A DNA stretch of 64,000 nt from CAVQBJ01 sp963710725 (GCA_963710725.1 CAVQBJ010000008.1:1116001-1180000); one strand, 5' to 3'; positions 25,770 through 35,194 are shown, counted from the stretch's first letter. The notes: generated from the letters alone by a model not told the origin. Numbers and translations: made by a program.

Positions 25770-26417
25770 TCAGCCGCCGTCTGACGCGGCGGCCGCGGCG
25801 GCCCGGGCCCGGAAGGTGCCGGGCAGGAGCTCTCCCTCGGCTCGAGCGCGCCCGAGCGCGCTCGCAAACCACGCGAGGTCATCCAAGGTGATCCCCAGGG
25901 CGATGTCGGTCGCCCGGTTTGTCGGCTCGCCGGACTCGTCGAACGCCTCGGTCACGTACGGGATCAGCACGGTGTTTCGCAGCGGGACCGCCTCGGCCTC
26001 GACCGCGATCAGCGCGAGGTGCTCGACGGCCCGCGTGCCGGCGGCGATCCCACCGCTGTAGCCGACGAATCCGATCGGCTTGTTACGGAAGCCGAAGCTG
26101 ACGAAGACGCTGTCGATCGCGTTCTTGAGCTGGCCGGGGACGCTGTGGTTGTACTCGGCCGTGACGATCAGATAGGCATCCGCTTCGGCGATCTTGCGGT
26201 TCCACGCGCGCACGATCGGGTCGGAGTAGGTCGGATCGGCGAAGTCGCCGATCGTGCCCATGTGCTCCTGGAAGAACGGCAGCGGCCAGTCGCGCAGGTC
26301 CAGCACCTCGACGTCGAAGCCGCCATGACTCTCCGCTCGCCTGACCAGCCAGGGCACCACTCGGTCGGCGGCGCGGGACGGGCGTGTGCTTCCGACGATC
26401 ACCTGCAGCTTCGGCAT
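25770..26417 (-). CDS. NADPH-dependent FMN reductase
   Basis: A 215-residue flavodoxin-fold protein. The FMN phosphate loop is GSTRPSR near the N-terminus, and the family motif AEYNHSVPGQLKNAID is intact, followed by VGYSGG. Related proteins reduce FMN, quinones or azo dyes with NAD(P)H. The start has an excellent AGGAGG site. It is the same strand as, and 73 bp downstream of, the DCC-type gene. Confidence 0.93.
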   Translation of the reverse strand: MPKLQVIVGSTRPSRAADRVVPWLVRRAESHGGFDVEVLDLRDWPLPFFQEHMGTIGDFADPTYSDPIVRAWNRKIAEADAYLIVTAEYNHSVPGQLKNAIDSVFVSFGFRNKPIGFVGYSGGIAAGTRAVEHLALIAVEAEAVPLRNTVLIPYVTEAFDESGEPTNRATDIALGITLDDLAWFASALGRARAEGELLPGTFRARAAAAAASDGG

Positions 26418-26490
26418 CGGTGCCTCCTGGATGGGTGGGGGATGGGTGCCGTGGACCGGCGGAGATCGGATCAGGCAGTTGCGCGCGCAA

Positions 26491-26994
26491 TCATAGTCGC
26501 TCTGTCTCGAACTCGCGCTCGCGCTCCTGGACGCGTCCGGCGGCGCGCCGCTTGGCGCTCGACGGCACCCACCGGGCGAGCTGGGAGCGGTGCGCGGCCA
26601 CCCACCGATATCCGCGGTCGGTGAGCGCCGGACAGCGCGCGAACCCGGCCGCGGCGAGCCGGCCGGCCGGCAGCAATCGCAGCAGCGGTGCCACGGCCGC
26701 GCCCCCCGAGCGCCGCTCGGCGGTCGGAGAGATCAGGTGCCAGGACGCCATCCGCTGCTCGGGGGTGAGCTCGCCGAGCAGCTCGTCGGCCTCGGACCGC
26801 TGCAGGGCGACCGGGCGCAGGCGCGCCGCGCGATCCCATCGCAGCAGGCCGGACAGCAGCCACATGCAGACGCCGCAGTCGGCGTCGTAGAGCACCGTCC
26901 AGGCGGCCCTCACCGTCAGGCCGAGCCGGTCCTGAACGCCCGCGGCCGCCGCGTCAAGGTCGCCGGTGGCGTAGATCACGTGGTCGATGCGCAC
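26491..26994 (-). CDS. DCC-family thiol oxidoreductase with a glyoxalase-like N-terminal remnant
   Basis: The main part is a DCC (DUF393) domain: VLYDADCGVCMWLL with the D-x-x-C-x-x-C signature, then RPVALQRSEADELLGELTPEQRM, as in YuxK-like proteins. The first 28 residues, VRIDHVIYATGDLDAAAAGV, are instead the conserved beginning of a VOC/glyoxalase-like protein. They are joined in frame just before the DCC domain. The simplest reading is a deletion that fused the start of a lost glyoxalase-like gene to a DCC gene. The GTG at 26994 is the start expected for the glyoxalase. Reductase activity is likely but the substrate is unknown. Confidence 0.72.
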   Translation of the reverse strand: MRIDHVIYATGDLDAAAAGVQDRLGLTVRAAWTVLYDADCGVCMWLLSGLLRWDRAARLRPVALQRSEADELLGELTPEQRMASWHLISPTAERRSGGAAVAPLLRLLPAGRLAAAGFARCPALTDRGYRWVAAHRSQLARWVPSSAKRRAAGRVQEREREFETERL

Positions 26995-27147
26995 CGCGAC
27001 GAAGCTTGTCAGACCACCTTGCGCCGGTTTGCGCACCTTTCGCTTGTCCCGCGGGTTGATGCCCTCGAAGCGCCACTCCGAGCTCGGTTCGCCCCAGCAC
27101 CGCCGAGCCGCACCAGTCTTCAAACCCACACGAAGCAGGGAGAGTCG

Positions 27148-28812
27148 ATGAGCATCAACGGGCCTCTGAATCCCGATGCGCGGCGACGGTCGCGTCGCAC
27201 CGCGCTGAAGCTGCTCGTGCCCACGCTATGGGCATGCGCGGCGTGCGCCCTGCCGGCCGCCGCCTCGGCCGCCACCGCGACGGTCGCGACCGCGACGACC
27301 ACGACGACGACCACTACGACCACCACCACGACGGCGCCCGCGCCGCCGGTCGTCGCGACGGGCGCCGCCTCGTCGGTGACCTTCGCCTCGGCGACGCTCG
27401 CCGGAACGGTCGACCCGGAGGGACTGGCGACGTCCTACTACTTCCAGTACGGGCCGAGCACCAGCTACGACGTGCAGACGTCAGCGACGAGCGCCGGCGC
27501 CGGACAGGGCAGCGTGGCGGTGTCGGCGCCGATCTCCGGACTCGCGCCGTCGAAGCTGTACCACTACCGCATCGTCGCCGTCAGCTCGGCGGGCACGGTC
27601 GACGGGGCCGATGCCATGTTCACCACATCGGCGACGCCGGCCCCGACCCTCGCCACCGGCGGCGCGGGCGGAGTGACGTCCGACAGCGCGATCGTCACCG
27701 GCATGATCGACCCGCACGGCGTGCCCACGAACTACGAGTTCCAGTTCGGTAAGACCGCCGCCTACGGCCTGCACAGCGCGCTGGAGTCCGCCGGCTCGGG
27801 GAACGCGACGATCCTCGTGAGCGCGGCGCTCGGCGGGCTGGCCTCCTCGACGACCTACCACTTCCGCATCATCGCCCAGAGCGCCGGCGGCACGGTCACC
27901 GGCTCGGACCGCGCGTTCACGACCGCCCGCGCAGCACGGGCGTCGGGGAGCACCGGCGCGGCCACGCAGATCGGCCCCACCTCGGCGGTGCTGACCGGCA
28001 TCGTGCACCCGAACGGGGTGGCGACGCAGTACTACTTCCAGTACGGCCCCACCTCCTACACCGCCCACACCCCGGCGCAGTCGGCCGGATCGGGCACCGC
28101 CGCGGTCCGGGTGCAGGCGCCGATCGGCGGCCTGAGCGTGGCCACGAAGTACCACTACCGGATCGTCGTCGTCGGCGGCGGAACCGCGACCGGAAGCGAT
28201 GCGACGTTCACCACGTCCGTCGTCCCGCTCGGGATCGCGGCCACGATCACGCCGGGGCGCGTCGGCGTCGGCGGGGACGCAACGGTCGTCGGCAAGGTGA
28301 CCGGGACCGGCTTCGCCGGTCGCCAGATCGTCCTGCAGGCGAGGCCGTTCCCCTACACCGCACCGTTCACCCAGCTCGGTAATGCGGAGGTCGTCAACCC
28401 GAACGGCACGTTCACCTTCGGCGTCACGTCGCTGCAGCAGAACACCGAGTTCCGCGTCGTGACGGTCGGCGCGCCGAGCGCGTCGAGCCAGGTGCTCGTC
28501 GAGGGCGTCGCCGTGCGGGTCAGCTTCGGTGCAAACGTCTCGCGCACGCCGCGTGGCCTGCGCATCCGCGTACACGGCACGATCGCGCCCGGCGCACGCG
28601 ACGTCCAGGCGCTCCTGCTCAAGTACGTGGGCCACCGCTGGGTGCTGTCGACGCGGCTGAGCGTGGTCGCGGTCAACGCGAACCTGCTCGCCTACCACAA
28701 GACGCTGCGTGTCCGCACGGGCGGGCGCTACCGCGTGCTCGTGCGCGTCACCGACGGCGCGCGCCTGAGCGCCGTCAGCCGCACGCTGAAGCTGACGCGG
28801 CCGCGGCACTGA
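27148..28812 (+). CDS. Secreted Fn3-repeat protein with poly-Thr stalk
   Basis: A 554-residue protein. After a signal peptide (LWACAACALPAAASA) comes a run of 13 threonines encoded by ACG/ACC codons, then three Fn3-like modules of about 90 residues with YYFQYGPSTSY and LYHYRIVAVSS/TYHFRIIAQS signatures. The last 200 residues are a beta-sandwich region with Arg/Val-rich strands ending in LKLTRPRH. The same Fn3 module occurs in the sedolisin-like protein at 61427. ATG 27148 has a GGGAGAG site. It is likely a surface or extracellular adhesin-like protein. Confidence 0.87.
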   Translation: MSINGPLNPDARRRSRRTALKLLVPTLWACAACALPAAASAATATVATATTTTTTTTTTTTTAPAPPVVATGAASSVTFASATLAGTVDPEGLATSYYFQYGPSTSYDVQTSATSAGAGQGSVAVSAPISGLAPSKLYHYRIVAVSSAGTVDGADAMFTTSATPAPTLATGGAGGVTSDSAIVTGMIDPHGVPTNYEFQFGKTAAYGLHSALESAGSGNATILVSAALGGLASSTTYHFRIIAQSAGGTVTGSDRAFTTARAARASGSTGAATQIGPTSAVLTGIVHPNGVATQYYFQYGPTSYTAHTPAQSAGSGTAAVRVQAPIGGLSVATKYHYRIVVVGGGTATGSDATFTTSVVPLGIAATITPGRVGVGGDATVVGKVTGTGFAGRQIVLQARPFPYTAPFTQLGNAEVVNPNGTFTFGVTSLQQNTEFRVVTVGAPSASSQVLVEGVAVRVSFGANVSRTPRGLRIRVHGTIAPGARDVQALLLKYVGHRWVLSTRLSVVAVNANLLAYHKTLRVRTGGRYRVLVRVTDGARLSAVSRTLKLTRPRH

Positions 28813-28827
28813 CCCCTGAGGAGGGGA

Positions 28828-28859
28828 GCGTCGCGCCGCCGGTCTGAGCGGCGCGACGC
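28828..28859 (+). terminator. 12-bp stem-loop terminator
   Basis: GCGTCGCGCCGC (28828-28839) pairs perfectly with 28848-28859 with an 8-nt loop, 16 bp after the Fn3 protein stop. A second hairpin follows immediately. Confidence 0.65.
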
Positions 28860-28860
28860 G

Positions 28861-28896
28861 GGACGGGATCCGCGCAGGGCCGCGCGGATCCCGTCC
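28861..28896. terminator. 15-bp stem-loop terminator with T-rich tail
   Basis: GGACGGGATCCGCGC (28861-28875) pairs perfectly with 28882-28896 across 6 nt, followed by TTCGTCT. It also lies downstream of the convergent small membrane protein gene. Confidence 0.75.
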
Positions 28897-28921
28897 TTCG
28901 TCTGCCACTTCGCCGCGGGGC

Positions 28922-29185
28922 TCAGGCCTCGCCGTAGGTCTCGTGCTCGCTGCCGATCAGGCGCGACAGCGAGACGAGCATCGCGGCGACGGCGCCGCTC
29001 ATGACGATGACGCCGAGCACGAGCACCCACACGGCACTGGTGACGCCGGCGATGATGATCATCGAGACGCTCGAGGCGATGCACGCCGCGAGCACGCCGA
29101 GCATGACCTGGTTGCCGTGCGCGCTCGAACCGTCGTCCTCGTGCGCATGCGACACCGACTCGGAGGGGGAAGCTGCCTTGCTCAT
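28922..29185 (-). CDS. Small two-helix membrane protein
   Basis: An 87-residue protein with an acidic, His-containing N-terminus (ESVSHAHEDDGSSAHG) and two membrane helices (VMLGVLAACIASSVSMIII and AVWVLVLGVIVMSGAVAAML). The family is not recognised. It has a strong AGGAGAACC-ATG start and may form a single-gene unit, 87 bp upstream of the rsmI stop. Confidence 0.75.
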   Translation of the reverse strand: MSKAASPSESVSHAHEDDGSSAHGNQVMLGVLAACIASSVSMIIIAGVTSAVWVLVLGVIVMSGAVAAMLVSLSRLIGSEHETYGEA

Positions 29186-29272
29186 GGTTCTCCTAGCAGG
29201 GAGGGAGGGAGTGAGGGAGCACGGAAATGTACACGCGAACGCACGATCGCGCGAACAGACGCTCGCGCGCGA

Positions 29273-30100
29273 TCACTCCGCCCGCTCGGCCGTGAGCGCG
29301 CGATACAGCTCGTTCGCGCCGCGGCCGGTGAGGCCGGCGACGACCGAGGCCGCCGTGCGCGCCCGAGCGCCAGCGGCCACGAGCGTGCGCACGGCCTCGA
29401 GCGCCTCCTCGGACCGTCCCAGGCCGGGCGGGGCCGCTCCTACGACGAGCACCACCTCCCCCCGCGGGGCATGCTCGGCATAGTGGCCGGCCACGGACTG
29501 CGCGTCGCCGCGCCGCACCTCTTCGTGCACCTTTGTCAACTCGCGGCACACGGCGACCGGGCGCGACGGGTCGTGCTCGGCGAGCACGCCGAGCGTGGCC
29601 ACCAGCCGTTGCGGCGCCTCGAAGGCCACCAGCGTCTCGGGGGTACCAACCAGCGTGCGCACGAGCTCGCCGCGCTTGCGCGGCAGGAAGCCGACGAAGC
29701 GCCAGCGCTCCGACGGCAGGCCCGAGGCGACGAGCGCGGCGAGCGCCGAGCTCGGGCCCGGCAGCACCTCGACGGGCAGCCCGGCCGCGATGCTCGCCTG
29801 CACGAGCACATAGCCGGGATCGGAGACGAGCGGCATTCCCGCATCCGACACAAGGGCAACCGTCGCGCCCTCCCCCATCCGAGCCACGAGCTCGCCAGCC
29901 CGCTCACGCTCGTTGTGCTCGTGATAGGAGAGGAGCGGCGCGGTGACGCCGTAGCGGTCGAGCAGGATCCGCGTGCGGCGCGTGTCCTCGCAGGCGATCA
30001 CATCGGCGTCGCGCAGCGCCGCCAGCACGCGCAGCGTGACGTCCTCGAGGTTCCCGATCGGGGTCGGGCAGACGACGAGGCGCCCGGCCCGCGCGCTCAC
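29273..30100 (-). CDS. rsmI: 16S rRNA (cytidine-1402-2'-O) methyltransferase
   Basis: A 275-residue SPOUT-unrelated tetrapyrrole-methylase-type enzyme. The N-terminus GRLVVCPTPIGNLEDVT is diagnostic of RsmI; later motifs LVSDAGMPLVSDPG and FVGFLPRKRGE are in place. RsmI 2'-O-methylates C1402 in the ribosomal decoding centre. GTG start at 30100 overlaps the stop of the upstream ROK kinase gene (GTGA). Confidence 0.96.
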   Translation of the reverse strand: MSARAGRLVVCPTPIGNLEDVTLRVLAALRDADVIACEDTRRTRILLDRYGVTAPLLSYHEHNERERAGELVARMGEGATVALVSDAGMPLVSDPGYVLVQASIAAGLPVEVLPGPSSALAALVASGLPSERWRFVGFLPRKRGELVRTLVGTPETLVAFEAPQRLVATLGVLAEHDPSRPVAVCRELTKVHEEVRRGDAQSVAGHYAEHAPRGEVVLVVGAAPPGLGRSEEALEAVRTLVAAGARARTAASVVAGLTGRGANELYRALTAERAE

Positions 30101-31068
30101 GCGGTGACCCGGCGGTCGATCCCGTCGAACGCGAAGGCCGCCGCGCCGACCATCCCCGCCTCGGCGCCGAACGCGGCGCGCACGATGCGCACGACGTCGC
30201 GCGACGGCGGCAGGGCGCGCTCGGCGACGACGGCACGGGCGGGGGCGAGCAGCATCTCGTCGGCGGCGATCACCCCGCCGCCGATGACGATCACCTCGGG
30301 ATTGAGCATGTTCACGAGGTTGCCGAGCCCGACGCCGAGCCGGGTGCCGATGAGGGCGATGAGGTCGCGCGATGCCGCGTCGCCGTCATGCGCGAGCTCG
30401 GTGACGAGCGCGCCGGTGATCTCGCGCTGCTCGGCGAGCGCCCGGCCGAGGGCTGACTCCGGCGTGGCCTCGGCGACGCGCAGGCCCTCGCGCGCGAGCG
30501 CCGTGCCTGAGGCGAGCGTCTCCAGGCAGCCGTGGTTGGGGCAGTTGCCCTGGCACGGCGGACCGTCGATCTCGATGACCATGTGCCCGAGCTCGGCCGC
30601 GGCGCCGATCGCGCCCCGGTAGATCTCGCCGTTGAACAGCAGCCCGCCGCCGATGCCGGTGCCGATCGTCAGCATCGCGGCCTGGCGCGCGCCCTGCGCC
30701 GCGCCGCGCCGGTGCTCGGCCAGCAGGGCGAGATTCGCGTCGTTATCGACGAACACCGGCAGCCCGAGCCGCTCGCTCATGACCGCGGCGAACGGCACCC
30801 CGGCGAGGTCGAGGTTGATCGACACCACGGGCACGCCGCGCTCCTGGTCGATGAGGCTGGGGATGCCAAAGCCGACGGCGAGCGCTGGCTCCGGCGTGGC
30901 GGCGCGGACCTCCGTGACCGCCTGAGCCAGCGCATCGAGTACGGCCGCCTGGCTGTGCGCGGGAGCCGGCACCTGCACCCGGTGACGGACCTCGAGCTGC
31001 TCGTCGATCGCCCCGGCGTTGAGCTTCGTGCCGCCGATGTCGACGCCGATGACGATACGTTCGGCCAT
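30097..31068 (-). CDS. ROK-family sugar kinase (glucokinase-like)
   Basis: A 323-residue ASKHA kinase. The N-terminal ATP motif VDIGGTKLNAG, the ROK signature region with IGTGIGGGLLFNGEIYRGA, and the Zn-binding CQGNCPNHGCLE are all present, as is a late VIGGGVI. It probably phosphorylates glucose or a related hexose. The ATG at 31068 places DIGGTK near residue 10. It is translationally coupled to rsmI; that arrangement does not suggest a shared pathway. Confidence 0.93.
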   Translation of the reverse strand: MAERIVIGVDIGGTKLNAGAIDEQLEVRHRVQVPAPAHSQAAVLDALAQAVTEVRAATPEPALAVGFGIPSLIDQERGVPVVSINLDLAGVPFAAVMSERLGLPVFVDNDANLALLAEHRRGAAQGARQAAMLTIGTGIGGGLLFNGEIYRGAIGAAAELGHMVIEIDGPPCQGNCPNHGCLETLASGTALAREGLRVAEATPESALGRALAEQREITGALVTELAHDGDAASRDLIALIGTRLGVGLGNLVNMLNPEVIVIGGGVIAADEMLLAPARAVVAERALPPSRDVVRIVRAAFGAEAGMVGAAAFAFDGIDRRVTA

Positions 31069-31197
31069 GGCGAGGATGCTATAGGGGGCCGGCGGGGCCG
31101 CCACCGGGCCGTCGCCGCTCGTCAAGGCGGCGCGAGGCTGGGCAGGGATGCTAAGACGTCCTTAAAGAACCACGCCCGACAGGCCGACAAGTAACCA

Positions 31198-33453
31198 ATG
31201 GCTCAACTACCGGGCACCGTCGGCATGAGCATCGACGTTCTCGAGACGCTGCTCGCCGAGGGGGCCTCCGACGCCCAGCGCGTGCTCCTGCGCGCGATCC
31301 CCGGCGGGACGTTCCTCGTCTTCGACGCGGACCTGCGCTTCCTGTTCGCCGAGGGCGAGGCGCTGCGCAAGGCGTTCCCCGACGTCGAGCGCGACGTCGA
31401 ATGGCGACAACTCGACGACCTCTTCCGCGCGGAGCACGCCGATCAGATCCGCGAGGGCCTGCGCACCGCCGTGGCCGGCGAGAGCGTCGAGTTCGACGTT
31501 CACTACGAGGACCACATCCACTGGGTGCACGCCGCTCCCGTGTTCGACGACAACGGCATGCCGGTCGCGGGGCTGGCCATCAGCGTCGACGTCACCCGGC
31601 AGCGGCGCGCCGAGGCCCGCGTGCGGAGCCACGCCGACGCGCAGTCCGCGATCGCCGAGCTGGGACGGCGTGCGCTCGAGGGGACGAGCACGTCGAGGCT
31701 GCTGACCGACGGCGTCGAGGTCGTCAAGCGGACGCTGGGCGTGGACGCCGTATCGGTCATGAGCGTCGACGAGGAGCGCTCTGAGTATGTGATGAGCGCC
31801 TTCACCGGCGTCGGACCCGACATCGCTCGGTTCCCGCGCATCCCGCTGACCGACCGCCACCGCCGGCAGCTCGCGGCGCTCGGCGCCGGGCCGGAGATGG
31901 ACTTCGACGTCACCCGGCGCGAACCCGATGGGCCGATGCTCGCCGCGATGGGCATCGCCAGCATCATGATCGCCCGCATCGGCCCCGACGACCGGCCATA
32001 CGGCCTGCTCGGCGTGTCGAGCCACACGCCGCGGCACTTCAGCGCCGAGGAGGCGGACTTCCTACAGGCGGCCGCGCACATCCTGTGGACGGCGATCGAG
32101 CGCGCCGAGGCCGAGGAGGAGTACCGCCACGCGGCGCTGCACGACGAGCTGACCGGACTGCCCAACCGGCGCCTGTTCGTCGAGCGGATCGAAGAGGCGC
32201 TCGCGCGCGCGCGCAGCGAGCACTGCGGGGCCGCGGTGCTGCTGTTCGACCTCGACAACTTCAAGCTCATCAACGACTCGCTCGGCCACGACGACGGCGA
32301 CCGGCTGCTGTGCGCGCTCGCACCCCGCCTGCGGGCCGTGGCCCGGGACGGCGACACGGTCGCGCGCCTCGGCGGAGACGAGTTCGCGCTCGTCTGCGGG
32401 GGCATCGTCAGCGACGAGCACGCGCTCGAGCTCGCCGACCGGGTCGCGACCGCGCTGAAGGAGCCGGTCGAGCTCGGCCTCCGCCAGCACGCGATCAAGG
32501 CGAGCGTCGGCCTGGTCGTCGACGGCGGCGAGGCGTCCGCCGACTCGCTGCTGCGCGACGCGGACACGGCCATGCACCGCGCCAAGGAGCGGGGCGGAGG
32601 CGCCATCGAACGGTTCTCCCCGGCGATGCACGAGCGCGCCGTGGCGCGGATGCGCACCGAGTCAGAGCTTCACGGGGCGATCAAGCGCGACGAGCTGCTG
32701 CTGCACTACCAGCCCTTCTACACGATCCCCGACCGCCGCCTGCTCGGGGTCGAGGCGCTCGTGCGCTGGGAGCATCCGCGCCGCGGGCTCGTCCCGCCGA
32801 ACGAGTTCATCCCGCTCGCCGAGCAGAGCGGGCTGATCGTCGAGCTCGGCGAGTGGGTGCTGCGCACGGCGGCGACGACGTTAGCCGCCTGGCGCGCGAA
32901 GTACCGCACGAGCGATCAGCTCACGCTGAGCGTCAACGTGTCGGCCCGCCAGCTGCTGGGGATGTACGACGGCTCCGGTCACAGCCTGCGCCACACTGTC
33001 GCGACGGTGCTCGACGAGACCGGGCTGCCGCCGGGACAGCTCGCCCTCGAGCTCACCGAGAGCATGCTGATGGAAGCCGGCGAGCACTCCGAGTCGGCGC
33101 TGCTGGACCTCAAGCAGCTCGGGATCCAGCTGATGCTCGACGACTTCGGCACCGGTCACTCCTCGCTGAGCCGCCTCAGCGACCTGCCCCTCGACGTCGT
33201 GAAGATCGACCGCAGCTTCGTGTCGGGCCTCGGCACCGACATCGGTCGAGAGCCGATCGTGGCGGCAATCGTCGCCATGGCCCGCGCGCTCGACCTGCGC
33301 GTCATCGCCGAGGGCGTCGAGACCGACGCCGAGTGGCGAGGCCTCGTGGCCGAGCGCTGCGACGCCGCGCAGGGCTACCTGCTCGCCCGGCCGATGCCCG
33401 CCGAGGCCCTCGCCGCCCTGCTCGCGCAGGACTGCGGCGAGCGGGCTGCCTAG
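31198..33453 (+). CDS. PAS-GAF-GGDEF-EAL cyclic-di-GMP signalling protein
   Basis: A 751-residue soluble protein. A PAS-like domain (about 30-135), a GAF domain (about 150-300), a GGDEF domain with intact GGDEF at 392-396, and an EAL domain starting with EAL at 519 and containing LDDFGTGHSSL and ITEGVE-like AEGVETDAEW. Both synthase and phosphodiesterase motifs look intact, so it could make and degrade c-di-GMP; which dominates cannot be told. No membrane helix is seen. It is divergent from the ROK/rsmI operon with 129 bp between starts. Confidence 0.95.
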   Translation: MAQLPGTVGMSIDVLETLLAEGASDAQRVLLRAIPGGTFLVFDADLRFLFAEGEALRKAFPDVERDVEWRQLDDLFRAEHADQIREGLRTAVAGESVEFDVHYEDHIHWVHAAPVFDDNGMPVAGLAISVDVTRQRRAEARVRSHADAQSAIAELGRRALEGTSTSRLLTDGVEVVKRTLGVDAVSVMSVDEERSEYVMSAFTGVGPDIARFPRIPLTDRHRRQLAALGAGPEMDFDVTRREPDGPMLAAMGIASIMIARIGPDDRPYGLLGVSSHTPRHFSAEEADFLQAAAHILWTAIERAEAEEEYRHAALHDELTGLPNRRLFVERIEEALARARSEHCGAAVLLFDLDNFKLINDSLGHDDGDRLLCALAPRLRAVARDGDTVARLGGDEFALVCGGIVSDEHALELADRVATALKEPVELGLRQHAIKASVGLVVDGGEASADSLLRDADTAMHRAKERGGGAIERFSPAMHERAVARMRTESELHGAIKRDELLLHYQPFYTIPDRRLLGVEALVRWEHPRRGLVPPNEFIPLAEQSGLIVELGEWVLRTAATTLAAWRAKYRTSDQLTLSVNVSARQLLGMYDGSGHSLRHTVATVLDETGLPPGQLALELTESMLMEAGEHSESALLDLKQLGIQLMLDDFGTGHSSLSRLSDLPLDVVKIDRSFVSGLGTDIGREPIVAAIVAMARALDLRVIAEGVETDAEWRGLVAERCDAAQGYLLARPMPAEALAALLAQDCGERAA

Positions 33454-33560
33454 CCGAACCCTGCTACATATCGATGCGGCCCGGCGGCCGCCTTCATCCC
33501 CGCGCGCGCGGGCGCGAACCCCTCCGACGGCCGCCGTCACGCCACCCTGTACAGAGCACG

Positions 33561-34865
33561 ATGAGCGCCGACTCGCACGATCCCTCGGGCCGCCCGCCCC
33601 TTCCCCCGCCCCCGGGGTCAGAGCCTCGCCGGCGCGCGGGTCCGCGGTCTGGCGAGGCCCCCCGGAGCCCGGCGGCGCGGGTGCCCGCGGCCACCGCGGC
33701 CGCCTCGGCCTGGGCACGAGCGCCGCGGGCGTCGAGCGCGGCCGAGGCGCCGACGCGCGAGCGGGTGGCGCGCCGCGCCGTCGATGCGCCTCCGGAGCCC
33801 GGTCGAAGCGCACCGCCGCCCGGGCGCCCGCCGGCGCCCGAGGAGGCCTACCGCCGCTATCGCGCCCGCCCCCACCTGCGCCTTCCCGGGCGCGCTGACG
33901 AGCTCGGCCTCGTCCGCCCCGCGCGGCGACGGATCACCTGGCGCCGCGCGCTCGGCGCGCTGGGCCTGCTGCTCGTCGGTTGGCTTGCGCTCTCGGCGAT
34001 CCTCTTCCTCATCAGCTCGCACTTCGAGCGCATCGCTCCCCCGAGCGACGTGTCGGCCGCGCTCGATCCCGGCGGGCCCCTGCCGTTCTCGGCCAACAAC
34101 ATCCTCGTGCTCGGCTCCGACCAGCGGCCGACCGGCAGCAAGGAGGGCGGAGCGTTCGCCCAGGCCTCGCGCTCGGACACGATGATGCTCATCCGCACCG
34201 GCGGCGGCGCCTCGGCACGCCTGTCGATCCCGCGCGACACGGTCGTCGACATCCCCGGGCACGGTCTGCAGAAGATCAACGCCGCGTACGCCTTCGGGGG
34301 GCCGGCGCTCGCGATCCGCATCGTGAAGTCCTACCTCGGCATCCCGATCAACCACGTCGTGATCGTCAACTTCGGTTCCTTCCCGGCACTCGTCGACGCG
34401 ATGGGCGGAGTCACCTACACGGGCGGGTGCGTGAACTCGAACATCAGCGGCGGCGTGGCGAACGGCGGCCAGACGCTCGTCCTGCCCGCCGGCACGCACC
34501 ACCTCGACGGTGAGCAGGCCCTGGTGCTCGCGCGCACGCGTGATAACGCCTGCAACCCGGGGGAGGACGACCTCGGGCGCGAGCGCGCGCAGCAGGCCCT
34601 CTTCCAGGACATGCAGCACCAGCTCGAGTCGCCGTCGGCCTTCCTTCGTCTGCCCCTCGTGGCCTGGGACGCCCCGCCGGCGATCATCTCCGACATGAGC
34701 GGGCCGACGCTGATGGGGCTGTTCGCGGCGCTCGCCACCGGCGGCAGCGCGCCGACGCGCCAGCTGCTGCCCTCGGGCAACGAGTACCTGCCCGACGGCG
34801 AGGAGGGGCTGAGCGTCTCGACCGCGGAGAAGGACCGGGCGGTCGCGCAGTTCATGCACGGATGA
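33561..34865 (+). CDS. LytR-CpsA-Psr (LCP) family cell-wall glycopolymer transferase
   Basis: A 434-residue protein. A long Pro/Ala/Arg-rich cytoplasmic N-terminus (about 1-130) precedes one membrane helix (about 133-155). The LCP domain outside has ILVLGSDQR, SRSDTMMLIR, SIPRDTVVDIPG and KINAAYAFGG, with the conserved Arg and Asp residues. LCP enzymes attach wall teichoic acid, arabinogalactan or other polymers to peptidoglycan. The cytoplasmic tail length is unusual and could be a regulatory or phosphorylation target. The ATG at 33561 follows a weak site. Confidence 0.95.
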   Translation: MSADSHDPSGRPPLPPPPGSEPRRRAGPRSGEAPRSPAARVPAATAAASAWARAPRASSAAEAPTRERVARRAVDAPPEPGRSAPPPGRPPAPEEAYRRYRARPHLRLPGRADELGLVRPARRRITWRRALGALGLLLVGWLALSAILFLISSHFERIAPPSDVSAALDPGGPLPFSANNILVLGSDQRPTGSKEGGAFAQASRSDTMMLIRTGGGASARLSIPRDTVVDIPGHGLQKINAAYAFGGPALAIRIVKSYLGIPINHVVIVNFGSFPALVDAMGGVTYTGGCVNSNISGGVANGGQTLVLPAGTHHLDGEQALVLARTRDNACNPGEDDLGRERAQQALFQDMQHQLESPSAFLRLPLVAWDAPPAIISDMSGPTLMGLFAALATGGSAPTRQLLPSGNEYLPDGEEGLSVSTAEKDRAVAQFMHG

Positions 34866-34932
34866 GGGACCGGTTCGCGTACGCGGCGTGACGCGGGCGG
34901 CGCGCCGGTTGCCCGTCGCGTGACCCTCGGGC

Positions 34933-35192
34933 GGGGGTGTGGTGAGTTAGGCCCCCTATAGCGTCAGTTCGGGAGCACACCCCTCGACGCCGGCTCCCCG
35001 CGAGCGGTGCGCGGCACGCTCTCGCGACCCGCCGGGCACGCCTGTCACCGTCGCGTGACCCTCAGACGGGGGTGTGGTGAGTTAGGCCCCCTATGGCGTC
35101 AGTTCGGGAGCACACCCCTCGACGCAGGCTCGCCGCGACCGGTGCGCGGCACGCTCTCGCGACCCGCCGGGCGCACCTGTCACCGTCGCGCC
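34933..35192 (+). repeat. Two 52-bp interspersed elements inside a 135-bp tandem duplication
   Basis: Copies of the palindrome-ended element are at 34933-34984 and 35068-35119, exactly 135 bp apart. The spacer after each (CGACGC-GGCTC ... CTGTCACCGTCGCG) is also duplicated with a few substitutions, so this is a 135-bp tandem repeat whose second unit ends at about 35192. The gap 34866-35194 lies between the convergent LCP and AAA ATPase genes and contains nothing else that I can support. Confidence 0.88.
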
Positions 35193-35194
35193 AC

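Noticed and set aside
101..35119. 52-bp element considered as an insertion sequence
   Set aside because: It is too short to encode anything, no transposase gene is in the window and I could not see target-site duplications; a non-autonomous element remains possible and is listed as a finding.
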